Assembly (NCBI GenBank): GCA_012517815.1
Contig: JAAYUF010000134.1
Span: forward strand, 1-40,401
Reading direction: 5' to 3'
DNA from: Clostridiales bacterium
Lineage (GTDB): Bacteria; Bacillota; Clostridia; Christensenellales; Aristaeellaceae
Length of the DNA stretch: 40,401 nucleotides
The translations under genes and the position numbers were made by a program. Positions within the stretch are counted from its first letter, which is position 1; each line of letters begins with the position of its first letter. This document shows, in pieces, positions 7,984-14,895 of the stretch. The notes under the pieces were generated by a model that saw only the letters and a program-made list of their open reading frames with translations, did not search any database and was not told the origin of the DNA.

Positions 7984-8254
7984 GCTCACCAAGGAAGAAC
8001 AGGAAACTACCCGCAACTGGTGCGCGGCTGATTCAATGGCGATTATTGACACCGCAGACCCCGCCGTGATTCGCAAGCTTGACCGGCTGGTGGAGCAATA
8101 CCCCGACGTTTATCAGTGTACCCGAGTTGATTCGACTTGCTTTGCAAAGATGTACACCTTACCGGTGCCGTTCATCCGCTTTTCGAAACCGGCAAGCGCA
8201 GCACAGAGCGAAGCACGGCGCAGGAATGCGATTCTTGCTCGCCAGACCCTATAA
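7976..8254 (+). CDS. Small phage-type protein of unknown function
   Basis: This 92-residue protein starts at ATG 7976 within the end of the nuclease gene. It begins KLTKEEQETTRNW and continues with IRKLDRLVEQYPDVYQCTRV and a basic C-terminus ARRRNAILAR. The layout resembles a common short protein of Clostridia prophages with no assigned role. I see no catalytic motif. The tight overlap places it in the replication operon. Confidence 0.7.
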   Translation: MYKLTKEEQETTRNWCAADSMAIIDTADPAVIRKLDRLVEQYPDVYQCTRVDSTCFAKMYTLPVPFIRFSKPASAAQSEARRRNAILARQTL

Positions 8255-8347
8255 GCTTGAGGATTTCCATGACCTCAGCCGTGCTGAACGAGGGACAGGA
8301 ACCCTATCCGCATAGTTAAGGCTGGAACATCGGAAGTATTGCGATAG

Positions 8348-8779
8348 ATGGGATTGATGAATATGGCAAAGGTCGTTGATTCGCACGAACGTGTACTGGC
8401 GGCGTTACTATCCAGCACGACCCGCAAAGAAGCAGCAATAAAAGCAGGGGTCAGCGAGCGTACCGTTTATGAGTATCTGCAAGATGCAGACTTTGCAGCA
8501 CGGTACGCAGCCCTGCGAAAGGGGCTTGTGACGGATGCAGCCGCCCAGTTACAACAAGGTTTATCACCAGCAATCGCTACCCTTCGGGCGATTGTCACAG
8601 ATGGGCAAGCAGATATTCGGGTACGGGTAGCCTCCGCCCGTGCCTTGTTGGAATACGGTATCAAGTATAGCGAGCTTTCAGATGTATACACGCAACTGGA
8701 AGGCAAAGAAGAAGAAAGCGACAACCTATATCAAGCGGTTTTGGTGGCTGTGAAAGTGCAATGTGATAACGCTAATTAA
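8348..8779 (+). CDS. Phage HTH protein, small-terminase-like N-terminus
   Basis: This protein has up to 143 residues; ATGs at 8348, 8357 and 8363 are all possible and none has a strong ribosome binding site. Residues ~18-45 form a helix-turn-helix (STTRKEAAIKAGVSERTVYEYL). A helical region follows (AAQLQQGLSPAIATLRAIV, RVRVASARALLEYGIKY). This pattern is shared by small phage DNA-binding proteins often listed as terminase small subunits or HTH_phBC6A51-like. Some phage satellites carry their own small terminase to redirect packaging, which would fit here. A plain regulator is equally possible. Confidence 0.7.
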   Translation: MGLMNMAKVVDSHERVLAALLSSTTRKEAAIKAGVSERTVYEYLQDADFAARYAALRKGLVTDAAAQLQQGLSPAIATLRAIVTDGQADIRVRVASARALLEYGIKYSELSDVYTQLEGKEEESDNLYQAVLVAVKVQCDNAN

Positions 8780-8795
8780 GCTTTTGCACGGTGCA

Positions 8796-8903
8796 GTGAA
8801 GATCAAAATCCGTTATCCCGAGGGAGTGCATTGCAATCATTGCGGCTCTACGAATCATGTCTTTACAAATTTTCTAAATTCACATAATATGGTATCAACA
8901 TAA
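8796..8903 (+). CDS. Possible short zinc-ribbon fragment
   Basis: A GTG-started frame of 35 codons begins just after the previous stop and contains HCNHCGS, one half of a zinc ribbon. There is no second cysteine pair and no clear ribosome binding site. It may be the 5' remnant of a longer gene replaced by the A+T-rich cargo gene that follows. Confidence 0.25.
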   Translation: MKIKIRYPEGVHCNHCGSTNHVFTNFLNSHNMVST

Positions 8904-8927
8904 TTGAAAAGTATAGGAGGCAGTCAA

Positions 8928-9449
8928 ATGAATCGTAAATTTAAACCTATTTTGCTGGTCGTTCTACTCGTTTCTGTTCTTATCCCTCACGCTCTCGCAT
9001 CAGATGAATTCACCCAGGAAATAGCGCAACGCGCAGTAATCGTAGCTATGACAAACTGCCAATCTATAGATGTGTTTATGGATGACGGCAATCATTACGA
9101 TCCAAGTAAATTTCATAGTTATGCTGATGAAACGGAATGCAAAATGGGTGTCTATGAAGAAGGCATCTGGACTGCTATTGGCGAAAACACTTGGCATGTT
9201 GAAAACCTAAAATTAGTAATGATCGTATATGATACGTATCTCAGAATTACATGTGATGTTACGTTTGACGGAGCTGATTATATTTTATCAAACGGGACAA
9301 AAATCATTGCTAGTTTGAAATACTTGAATTCCGATGATCCCTCATGGCAGGACATAGAAAATATCGAACCTAACGAATATCACCCCTACCTTACAGTTTC
9401 ACCTAATCTCATTAAGGACGATAGAAACACCGATGGATTAACTCCATAA
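8928..9449 (+). CDS. Secreted protein of unknown function (A+T-rich cargo)
   Basis: This 173-residue protein starts at ATG 8928 with TAGGAGG about 8 bases upstream. The first ~25 residues are a clear signal peptide (MNRKFKPILLVVLLVSVL, then IPHALAS). The mature part is acidic, with two cysteines at about residues 42 and 61 that could form a disulphide. I recognise no family. The gene is much richer in A+T than the replication genes beside it and is not part of their overlapping operon, so it looks like separately acquired cargo. An exported, host-benefit or surface-exclusion role is possible but unsupported. Confidence 0.75.
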   Translation: MNRKFKPILLVVLLVSVLIPHALASDEFTQEIAQRAVIVAMTNCQSIDVFMDDGNHYDPSKFHSYADETECKMGVYEEGIWTAIGENTWHVENLKLVMIVYDTYLRITCDVTFDGADYILSNGTKIIASLKYLNSDDPSWQDIENIEPNEYHPYLTVSPNLIKDDRNTDGLTP

Positions 9450-9547
9450 GGATTGTATACGTTCAAGTTGTTGGATTGGCGATACTAAATCGCACAGAAT
9501 AAATTAAACCATTGTAGGATAGCATGGACAGCAAGGTAGGAAAAACC

Positions 9548-9820
9548 ATGACACAACAGCGAACAAAGCGAACATACAGTGAGTAAAAGAAGCAGTTGGG
9601 GTAGATGTTCAACCATGGGAAACACCGAAGCGCGATCAATGCAATGATTGCTTAATGCCATATTCGGGGGGAATCACCGCCTTGTAGGTTGGAGTACAAC
9701 CAGCATGAGAAGCGGTTATGCATTGCTGGCATCCCTATGCAATGACACACATGGCAGAAGAACGCGGACCGTGAGGGATATAAGCGCATCGGGGAGTATG
9801 GCCGGCCGGTTGACGGTTGA
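9548..9820 (+). pseudogene. Decayed small phage gene(s)
   Basis: Protein-like pieces appear in three frames. One is a short start MTQQRTKRTYSE. The next is EAVGVDVQPWETPKRDQCNDC in a second frame. A third is PPCRLEYNQHEKRLC and HTWQKNADREGYKRIGEYG, interrupted by a TGA after GIPMQ. Together they read like one Cys-rich phage protein broken by frameshifts and a stop. No single intact frame covers the stretch. Confidence 0.4.
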
Positions 9821-9838
9821 AATGGAGGTCGTAACGAA

Positions 9839-10072
9839 GTGAGTTTGAGCGATAGGGAGCCGTTCCCGACGATGCAATGGGCCGACCCTGTGACTATCCC
9901 TTGCCGGTTCTGTCGGAATGCGTCGCCGGGCCGGTATCTGCGGTCTGATTGTTTGAAGTATGAGGACAAGCCGGACAGCGTTTATTACGACAGCGCTCCG
10001 TGCCCGTTTTTCGTGGAAGGCCGTGACCAGTGGGAAGAAGAACCGGCGAATGAGGGGAGGCCAAAGCCATGA
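9839..10072 (+). CDS. Small Cys-containing phage-type protein
   Basis: This 77-residue protein has a GTG start and GGAGG about 10 bases upstream. It contains CRFCRNASPGRYLRSDCLKY and CPFF, so four cysteines could bind one metal ion. Similar short proteins occur in Clostridia prophages without known function. The stop overlaps the start of a further tiny frame. It lies between a decayed gene and the defence cassette, in a region that has lost material. Confidence 0.55.
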   Translation: MSLSDREPFPTMQWADPVTIPCRFCRNASPGRYLRSDCLKYEDKPDSVYYDSAPCPFFVEGRDQWEEEPANEGRPKP

Positions 10073-10155
10073 GGGCGACGATCAAAACGCCGTATGGCGA
10101 GGCAACAGCAATGGTCTATGATTCGCATATACTGGTTTGCAGACGAGCGTACTAA
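10069..10155 (+). CDS. Tiny coupled ORF, 28 residues
   Basis: An ATG overlaps the previous stop (ATGA) and opens a 28-codon frame beginning MRATIKTPYGEATAMVYDSH. The coupling and the ordered beta-like sequence suggest translation. It may equally be a truncated remnant. I recognise no family. Confidence 0.3.
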   Translation: MRATIKTPYGEATAMVYDSHILVCRRAY

Positions 10156-10244
10156 ATAGCCCAACACCGGGTGGCGGGTTTCCTGTTTCTGCCTGCTTTT
10201 TCTGGTGTTGGAAGGTTGATTGATTACACAAGCCTTAACATAGA

Positions 10245-11327
10245 CTATATATCGCTTTTCCGGCGGTTACACTCTAGACAAAGCATCTGGCAGTTTTCGG
10301 GGCTGGTTTTACCGCCTACGCTCCATGGTGTAATGTGGTCAGCCTCCATAGCCTGTAAATCAAAATGCTTGTTGCAGCGGGGGCATATGCCCTTTTGCCG
10401 TTCGTATGCCGCCCGTTTTTGGCTGTCGGTGAAAGCGCGAATGTTCAGGTACTTCTCATTCCGTGTTAAAACATAGGGATAGATACCTCGTTTGTTGGTA
10501 ACATCATCATCCATCATGAGGGTTTGAATTACCTGCCCCAGCTTGGCGGAATCAAGCAAAACACCCTTGAACCTATCATACAGGCTGCCCCAGTCTTGCC
10601 CCCGCATTTCTTTGCGGTAAACGGTGAAGGTAAGGCGTACCCATTCAATTACATTCCTGAAATACGTCCACAGTTCATTGGCGTTGGGGTCATGCTGGTG
10701 GATGGACATATACTTCTCAATATCGCCGTTGTTTATCCAACTGAGCGCGGTTTGAAGTATTTCCTGCCGGATGGGCGAGCCATTTACATAATCCTTCGAC
10801 AACAGATAAGCCGCACAGTTACTTTTACTGAACTTCAATTTTGCATCGGATAACCAAGTTCCTGTATATACGGCGTTGCGCAATTCCTGATCGGTCAGTT
10901 TTTCGCCCGCAATGTTGATGATTTTGAACCAGTCCAGCTTTTCCTTGTCGTTGCCTTCGCAGAAATAAACCATCAGGCGGTAATTGAGGATTTGTTCCTT
11001 CTCGGTTTCGGTCAGGTTGTGGAATGCGCGGTTGTCAATGGAGAAATCCCCCTTGACATACTGGCAAAAGCTGATCGTACGCTGTTGGCCATCCAGCACT
11101 TCAAAGGTTCCGTCGCTGTTTTTGACCCAATACATCACATTGAGCGGAAAATTCTTTCGGATGGTATCCATAACCGCATTGCGCTTTTTTTCGTCATAGA
11201 CAAATTCGCGCTGGTATTTGGGGCGGATGTTCAACTTGCCGCCATACCCGAGCACGCCTTCTTCGGCATTATCGACATATCCTTGCGCAACATCACGGAC
11301 GGTTATTTCATTCAGATCAATGTTCAT
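10245..11327 (-). CDS. DUF262-HNH nuclease (GmrSD-like effector)
   Basis: This is a 360-residue fusion. The N-terminal DUF262 domain carries the ParB-like nucleotide motif DGQQR at residues 79-83 and a conserved PKYQREFVYDEKKRNAVMDTI segment. The C-terminal ~50 residues are an HNH nuclease with two zinc-binding CxxC pairs (CPRC and CLEC) around ADHITPWSVGG and ENCQMLC. DUF262-nuclease fusions such as GmrSD and BrxU cut foreign DNA and need NTP. The ATG overlaps the stop of the methyltransferase by 4 bases, so the two are translated together. The likely role is restriction of phage or plasmid DNA, with the methyltransferase marking self. The domain order matches GmrSD, but with a classical HNH in place of DUF1524. 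Confidence 0.88.
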   Translation of the reverse strand: MNIDLNEITVRDVAQGYVDNAEEGVLGYGGKLNIRPKYQREFVYDEKKRNAVMDTIRKNFPLNVMYWVKNSDGTFEVLDGQQRTISFCQYVKGDFSIDNRAFHNLTETEKEQILNYRLMVYFCEGNDKEKLDWFKIINIAGEKLTDQELRNAVYTGTWLSDAKLKFSKSNCAAYLLSKDYVNGSPIRQEILQTALSWINNGDIEKYMSIHQHDPNANELWTYFRNVIEWVRLTFTVYRKEMRGQDWGSLYDRFKGVLLDSAKLGQVIQTLMMDDDVTNKRGIYPYVLTRNEKYLNIRAFTDSQKRAAYERQKGICPRCNKHFDLQAMEADHITPWSVGGKTSPENCQMLCLECNRRKSDI

Positions 11328-12421
11328 TGTACCGCCCCCCTCCGCTTAATCACGATCCTGTCATATAAACAGCGGTATGTTCCATCACCATTCGGAAGAT
11401 AGAACCTAATGCCTCCAGCAACATAGGTTCCTTTAGCGGCAAATTCGGACATTGACTTGCCAACAAAACGGCTTGAACCGATAATTTCAAACTGTTCAGG
11501 ATTGTACTTATCAAGAAACGTTATAGGCACACCCATTTCACCATCATAATCATAAGGGATATCGGCGGTTTTTGATACTTCGATTGCATCATAGTTCACA
11601 TAGCGGGGGTATTCTTCGGGTGTATATTGCTTGTACAGGGTTATATTTTCGTGGCGTTCATCATAATCAAGGTTTGTAAACCAGCGAACCCCCTTGACGC
11701 GGATATACTTAACGCCGTTTTCGTCCACCCTGAATCCTGATGCTTGCAATGGGTAATGATCGGGCACACGAAATTCACGATCACCACTATGAATGCTCTG
11801 GCCTAGCCATATCTTGTTGGCGCTGAACAAATGGAAAATATCTTTGTAGGTTACTGCATTCACATTTCCTATAATAATGAATTCCTTCTTGTATTTGAAT
11901 AACTGTGCTACATACTCACGGAATAGGGAGAAGGGCGGATTGGTTATTACAATATCCGATTGTTTCAACAATTTGATACATTCCGGCGAGCGGAAATCAC
12001 CGTCGCCCTCCAGTAGGGTCAGCGCGTTCTTTCCGTTTTTTAGCAAATATTCAACGTCAGCAAGATCAACCGCGCCATCCGCGTTTTCGTCTCTGACTTC
12101 GGTAATCTCAATTTTATAGGGGTGTTTTGCATCGGGGCTTTTCTGCTCAAAGCTCGCTATATCAAACAGAGATAATTGTTCCCCTGCAACAGCGGATTCG
12201 GAATAGCAGGTTGCAATCAGCTTTTTTAGCCCTAGAAAGTTGAAATTCATCGCAAAATACTTGAAGAAATTGCTTTCATAGGGGTCATCACAGTTACAGA
12301 GTATTACCTTGCCCCTGAACTGTTCCTTGTAATGGCGCATTTCTGCTTCGATATCGGAAAGTTGTGTATAGAACTCATCCGCCTTGTTACGCTTTGCTTC
12401 TTCGAAAAGATTCGTTGCCAA
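11324..12421 (-). CDS. M.EcoRI-family adenine DNA methyltransferase
   Basis: This 365-residue protein starts at TTG 12421 with GGAG upstream. The catalytic motif NPPF is at residues 161-164 (SDIVITNPPFSLFREY), the form used by N6-adenine methyltransferases. The N-terminal part (ADEFYTQLSDIEAEMRHY, then LCNCDDPYESNFFKYF) matches the EcoRI methylase family. No EcoRI-like nuclease is present; the coupled downstream gene is a DUF262-HNH protein. The pair therefore looks like a modification-restriction unit carried as cargo. The genes are more A+T-rich than the host and than the replication operon, and face the opposite way. The recognition sequence cannot be read from the protein. Confidence 0.9.
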   Translation of the reverse strand: MATNLFEEAKRNKADEFYTQLSDIEAEMRHYKEQFRGKVILCNCDDPYESNFFKYFAMNFNFLGLKKLIATCYSESAVAGEQLSLFDIASFEQKSPDAKHPYKIEITEVRDENADGAVDLADVEYLLKNGKNALTLLEGDGDFRSPECIKLLKQSDIVITNPPFSLFREYVAQLFKYKKEFIIIGNVNAVTYKDIFHLFSANKIWLGQSIHSGDREFRVPDHYPLQASGFRVDENGVKYIRVKGVRWFTNLDYDERHENITLYKQYTPEEYPRYVNYDAIEVSKTADIPYDYDGEMGVPITFLDKYNPEQFEIIGSSRFVGKSMSEFAAKGTYVAGGIRFYLPNGDGTYRCLYDRIVIKRRGAVQ

Positions 12422-12965
12422 AATGACCGCTCCTTAACAGGCTTTGATTATAGACAATATAGCATAATTTCCAGAAAAAGAAAACGGAACATTGTATTTT
12501 GAACTGGTTAGATTGTCCAATGAGGCGGGAACCATCAGCGGGGGAACCAGCCCAATAAACGATTATGGTTTCTGTTACCTAACAGGGCATATTGTTTTCA
12601 TACGCAGCAAAGCGGGTAGGGGGTCACGCGCGACCCAGCGGATTACGGGTAGCGGCCTGTTTGGTACGCATATCCACGCCTGAAAGCGCGGTCATGGGGG
12701 GGATGTGCAATCTCTACAGCCCCGTAATGCGCAACCGCGCCGCCTCATTAGCGCAGTATTTTCTCCCAAAATGAGATTATCGGGACAGCCGCCCTGTGGG
12801 GCGGGCACAACCAGCAAGGTAAGCGGCCTTGCATGGCTGGCATCCCCAGATTGCGTGCCCCGCAGGGGCATACCCCCACCGCAATACTCAACATGGGGAA
12901 CCCGCTACACCAACAGGAAGTGCCGTGTAGAATGCACCGCCTCGCACATGAGGGGTGTAGGTAGA
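12422..12965. other. Non-coding right part of the element
   Basis: About 540 bases lie between the methyltransferase start and the right arm sites. Short frames exist on both strands, none with a domain or a good ribosome binding site. The part next to 12422-12480 is A+T-rich and probably holds the promoter of the methyltransferase operon. The remainder looks like eroded phage sequence. Confidence 0.45.
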
Positions 12966-13060
12966 CTTTTGACCCCTTTTAACCCCCTTTTGCCCCCCCT
13001 TTTGACCCGCAAGAATTTGAGACCATACAAGGGTTTGATCTCTTTTGACCCTTTTGACGC
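12966..13060. repeat. Cluster of CCTTTTGACC-type motifs at right end
   Basis: CTTTTGACC-type motifs occur at 12966, 12999 and 13042, with a variant at 13051. They are the reverse complement of the GGTCAAAAGG motifs at 2841-2950 near the left end. Opposed clusters at the two ends of an integrated element suggest recombination or transcription-control sites. Confidence 0.5.
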
Positions 13061-13108
13061 GCGTTTTAGATAGCCAATTTAAGTATTATATATATTATAT
13101 AACAAATG

Positions 13109-13138
13109 TTTGACAGCAGATTTGACAGCAACCCAGAT
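13109..13138 (+). promoter_or_regulatory. Putative integrase arm site, right (paired TTGACAGCA)
   Basis: This 30-bp block matches 2739-2768 with one mismatch and contains two TTTGACAGCA motifs 12 bases apart. It lies about 100 bases inside the right attachment repeat, next to an A+T-rich stretch at 13080-13105 that could bend. Confidence 0.5.
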
Positions 13139-13237
13139 GAACTTAGATCATACTGGATAACACACAATAACACGCAACCATTTGATTATAAGCACTTCCT
13201 GACACTGGTTAAACCTAGATGAACCGTATATTCAGCT

Positions 13238-13320
13238 TTGGTAAGGATGAGGTCACGCGTTCGAATCGCGTCATCAGCTCCAAAGCGAAACCCCCACGCC
13301 GTAAAGGTTTGGGGGTTTTC
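13238..13320 (+). repeat. attR, 83-bp direct repeat
   Basis: Identical to 2624-2706. It contains the 3' part of tRNA-Thr from the anticodon loop, the CCA and the tRNA terminator, but lacks the 5' half, so it is not a working tRNA. It marks the right end of the element. Confidence 0.95.
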
Positions 13321-13717
13321 TTCCTATTGAGGAACAATCCCTTTCCGCCTCCGCTCCAGCCAGCTTTCCCGCCCCCTTCATCAGGCGCGTCTCGCATCCC
13401 TTCGCGGGGTTCTTGCGGACGCAACGGCCCTACGTATGCCATGAAACCCATCCATGCGAAATTCGTCGCGTGGTATGGGTTTCAGGCGCACCGTCCTTGT
13501 GCTTGCGGAGCCATCCCCATCGATGCCGGGTTGCGCATCGCCACGCGTTTACCGCCGCAGCCCTCCGCTTTCCCGCGCGCCAAAGCCGACATCGCAATCA
13601 GCGCCAAAGAAAGCGAACCCGCCCGTCCGGCTTGAGCGGCAGGAAGCGAATCTTAATCAGAGGCCGCGCGGGGTCGCCCCTGCGCAAATCGTCCCCCCTG
13701 GGGCTGTTCTGCCTGCG
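13321..13717. other. Intergenic region, no gene seen
   Basis: About 400 bases of G+C-rich host sequence lie between attR and the 3' end of the LysR gene. Plus-strand frames here are Pro/Arg-rich, continue antisense into the LysR gene and have no domain. I see no clear terminator. Confidence 0.45.
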
Positions 13718-14710
13718 CTATTTGGCTTTCACGGCCGCTGTGGCAACCCCGGATCCGGACGGCGCCGTAACCACGCCGTGGGTATCCGCCTCTTCCTGAC
13801 CCTCGTTTTCACGGGAAGTTTGCATGGTTTCAGACCAGCGTTTGATAAAATCGAGGAACTGCAGAATTCGTTTCGGATAGCTTTCCTTTTTGAGGTAGAC
13901 GAGGTTTACGTGGACCTTGGGGCTGTTGCGGATCGGAATCAGCTCCGTTCCGGCGATTCGCTGGGATTCCGCCAGGGATCGCAGCATGATGGCGATCCCG
14001 GTATTGGCCGTCACGGCGAGGATCTGCATCCTTGCGCCCGATACGGAGGTGATCTCCGGCTCGAAGTTGTTCTGCCTGCAAAACGCAATGAAAAGGTCCT
14101 GCTCTACGGAGCTTTTGTCCTGCATGAAGATATCCGCCTGCGCCAGTTCCGTTACGTTCATGGGGTTCGGGTACCGGTGCGCGGAAGCGCTGTTGACCAT
14201 CGCCACCAGCGATTCGTCCAAAAATGGGATGTGGTGCATGGAAGGGTCGCTGCTTTCGCCCTCCGGCTCGCCAATCCAGATAAAATCGGCCTTCTGTTTC
14301 AGCAGCAGGCTCTTGAGCACGTCGTGCCGCTCGGTAATCACATCCAGCTTGATGGCATAGTACTCGCGTTTGAACTGCGCAATCGCGTCCGTAATGCCGT
14401 ACTCCACCATGTGCGAGGTGGAGGCGATGATGATGCGCTCGGGCGCCTTTTCCAGCTGCCGCTTCAGGTTGCCCACGCAGCCCTCGTACATCTGCGAAAT
14501 CTTGATCGCGCCCGGCAGCAGCAGCTCCCCGGCGTGGGAGAGGCGGATGCTGCGGGTGGAGCGGATGAACAGGGGCACGCCCAGCTCCTTTTCCATCGCC
14601 ATGATATGCTTGGAGAGGGAGGATTGGGATATGAACAACTGCGCAGCGGCCTCGCTGTAATTCCCAGTCTGGGCAAGCTGAACGAACTCGGCCAGGTGCT
14701 CGATCTGCAA
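13718..14710 (-). CDS. LysR-family transcription regulator
   Basis: This 330-residue protein has the LysR helix-turn-helix at residues 1-60 (MQIEHLAEFVQLAQTGNYSE, then QSSLSKHIMAMEKELGVPLF). A two-lobed periplasmic-binding-like effector domain follows at about 85-295. The last ~30 residues are a low-complexity tail beyond the usual end of the family. It is divergent from the TRAP/lipoyl operon, and a strong palindrome lies in the shared promoter region. It most likely controls that operon in response to the transported substrate or to peroxide or thiol stress. Confidence 0.93.
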   Translation of the reverse strand: MQIEHLAEFVQLAQTGNYSEAAAQLFISQSSLSKHIMAMEKELGVPLFIRSTRSIRLSHAGELLLPGAIKISQMYEGCVGNLKRQLEKAPERIIIASTSHMVEYGITDAIAQFKREYYAIKLDVITERHDVLKSLLLKQKADFIWIGEPEGESSDPSMHHIPFLDESLVAMVNSASAHRYPNPMNVTELAQADIFMQDKSSVEQDLFIAFCRQNNFEPEITSVSGARMQILAVTANTGIAIMLRSLAESQRIAGTELIPIRNSPKVHVNLVYLKKESYPKRILQFLDFIKRWSETMQTSRENEGQEEADTHGVVTAPSGSGVATAAVKAK

Positions 14711-14767
14711 AACCGTCCCTCCCCTTCAACAACGGGCGATTCCCAAGGCAAAAATGGCCCCGTATGT

Positions 14768-14790
14768 ATTTATTCTCATCTAGAATAAAT
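14768..14790. promoter_or_regulatory. LysR operator palindrome
   Basis: ATTTATTCT and AGAATAAAT form a perfect 9-bp inverted repeat around CATCT. It contains the LysR-type T-N11-A pattern, lies 17 bases before the -35 of the TRAP operon and touches the -10 of the lysR gene. It is the likely main binding site of the adjacent regulator. Confidence 0.7.
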
Positions 14791-14817
14791 TGTAGCACAT
14801 TCCGAATTGTTTGTCGA
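14789..14817 (-). promoter_or_regulatory. Promoter of the LysR gene
   Basis: On the minus strand TCGACA and TACAAT are separated by 17 bases, and the -10 abuts the palindrome. This fits negative autoregulation, which is common for LysR genes. Confidence 0.5.
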
Positions 14818-14835
14818 GGATTTATCAACTACAAT
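14807..14835 (+). promoter_or_regulatory. Promoter of the TRAP/OsmC/lipoyl operon
   Basis: TTGTTT (14807-14812) and TACAAT (14830-14835) are 17 bases apart, just downstream of the LysR palindrome. It overlaps the divergent lysR promoter. Confidence 0.6.
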
Positions 14836-14895
14836 CAAACCACAGAATAAGTCGGCTCCCGACCGGATGCCGAACAAAAAACGGAGGATCAGAAT

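Larger units (their letters stand above)
2624..13320. mobile_element. Integrated satellite-like element at tRNA-Thr, about 10.6 kb
   Basis: Two identical 83-bp direct repeats (2624-2706 and 13238-13320) bound a block that carries, from the tRNA end, a tyrosine integrase, a repressor, excisionase-like and primase genes, small phage-type genes and a methyltransferase/nuclease pair. Precise excision would release a circle of about 10,614 bp and leave one intact tRNA. Replication genes are present, but no capsid, portal, large terminase, tail, relaxase or secretion genes can be seen. The best match is a phage satellite or minimal integrative element that depends on a helper. Both ends carry repeated short motifs likely to be integrase arm sites. 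Several genes inside are richer in A+T than the host flanks. Confidence 0.88.

Noticed and set aside
12703-12774. A 23-codon frame beginning MCNLYS, like the start of SRAP-domain proteins
   Set aside because: It ends after 23 codons and nothing of the rest of a SRAP domain can be found in the other frames. Chance similarity is likely.
13454-14788. A 444-codon plus-strand frame
   Set aside because: It is antisense to the LysR gene, with an Arg/His-rich product, no ribosome binding site and no recognisable motif.
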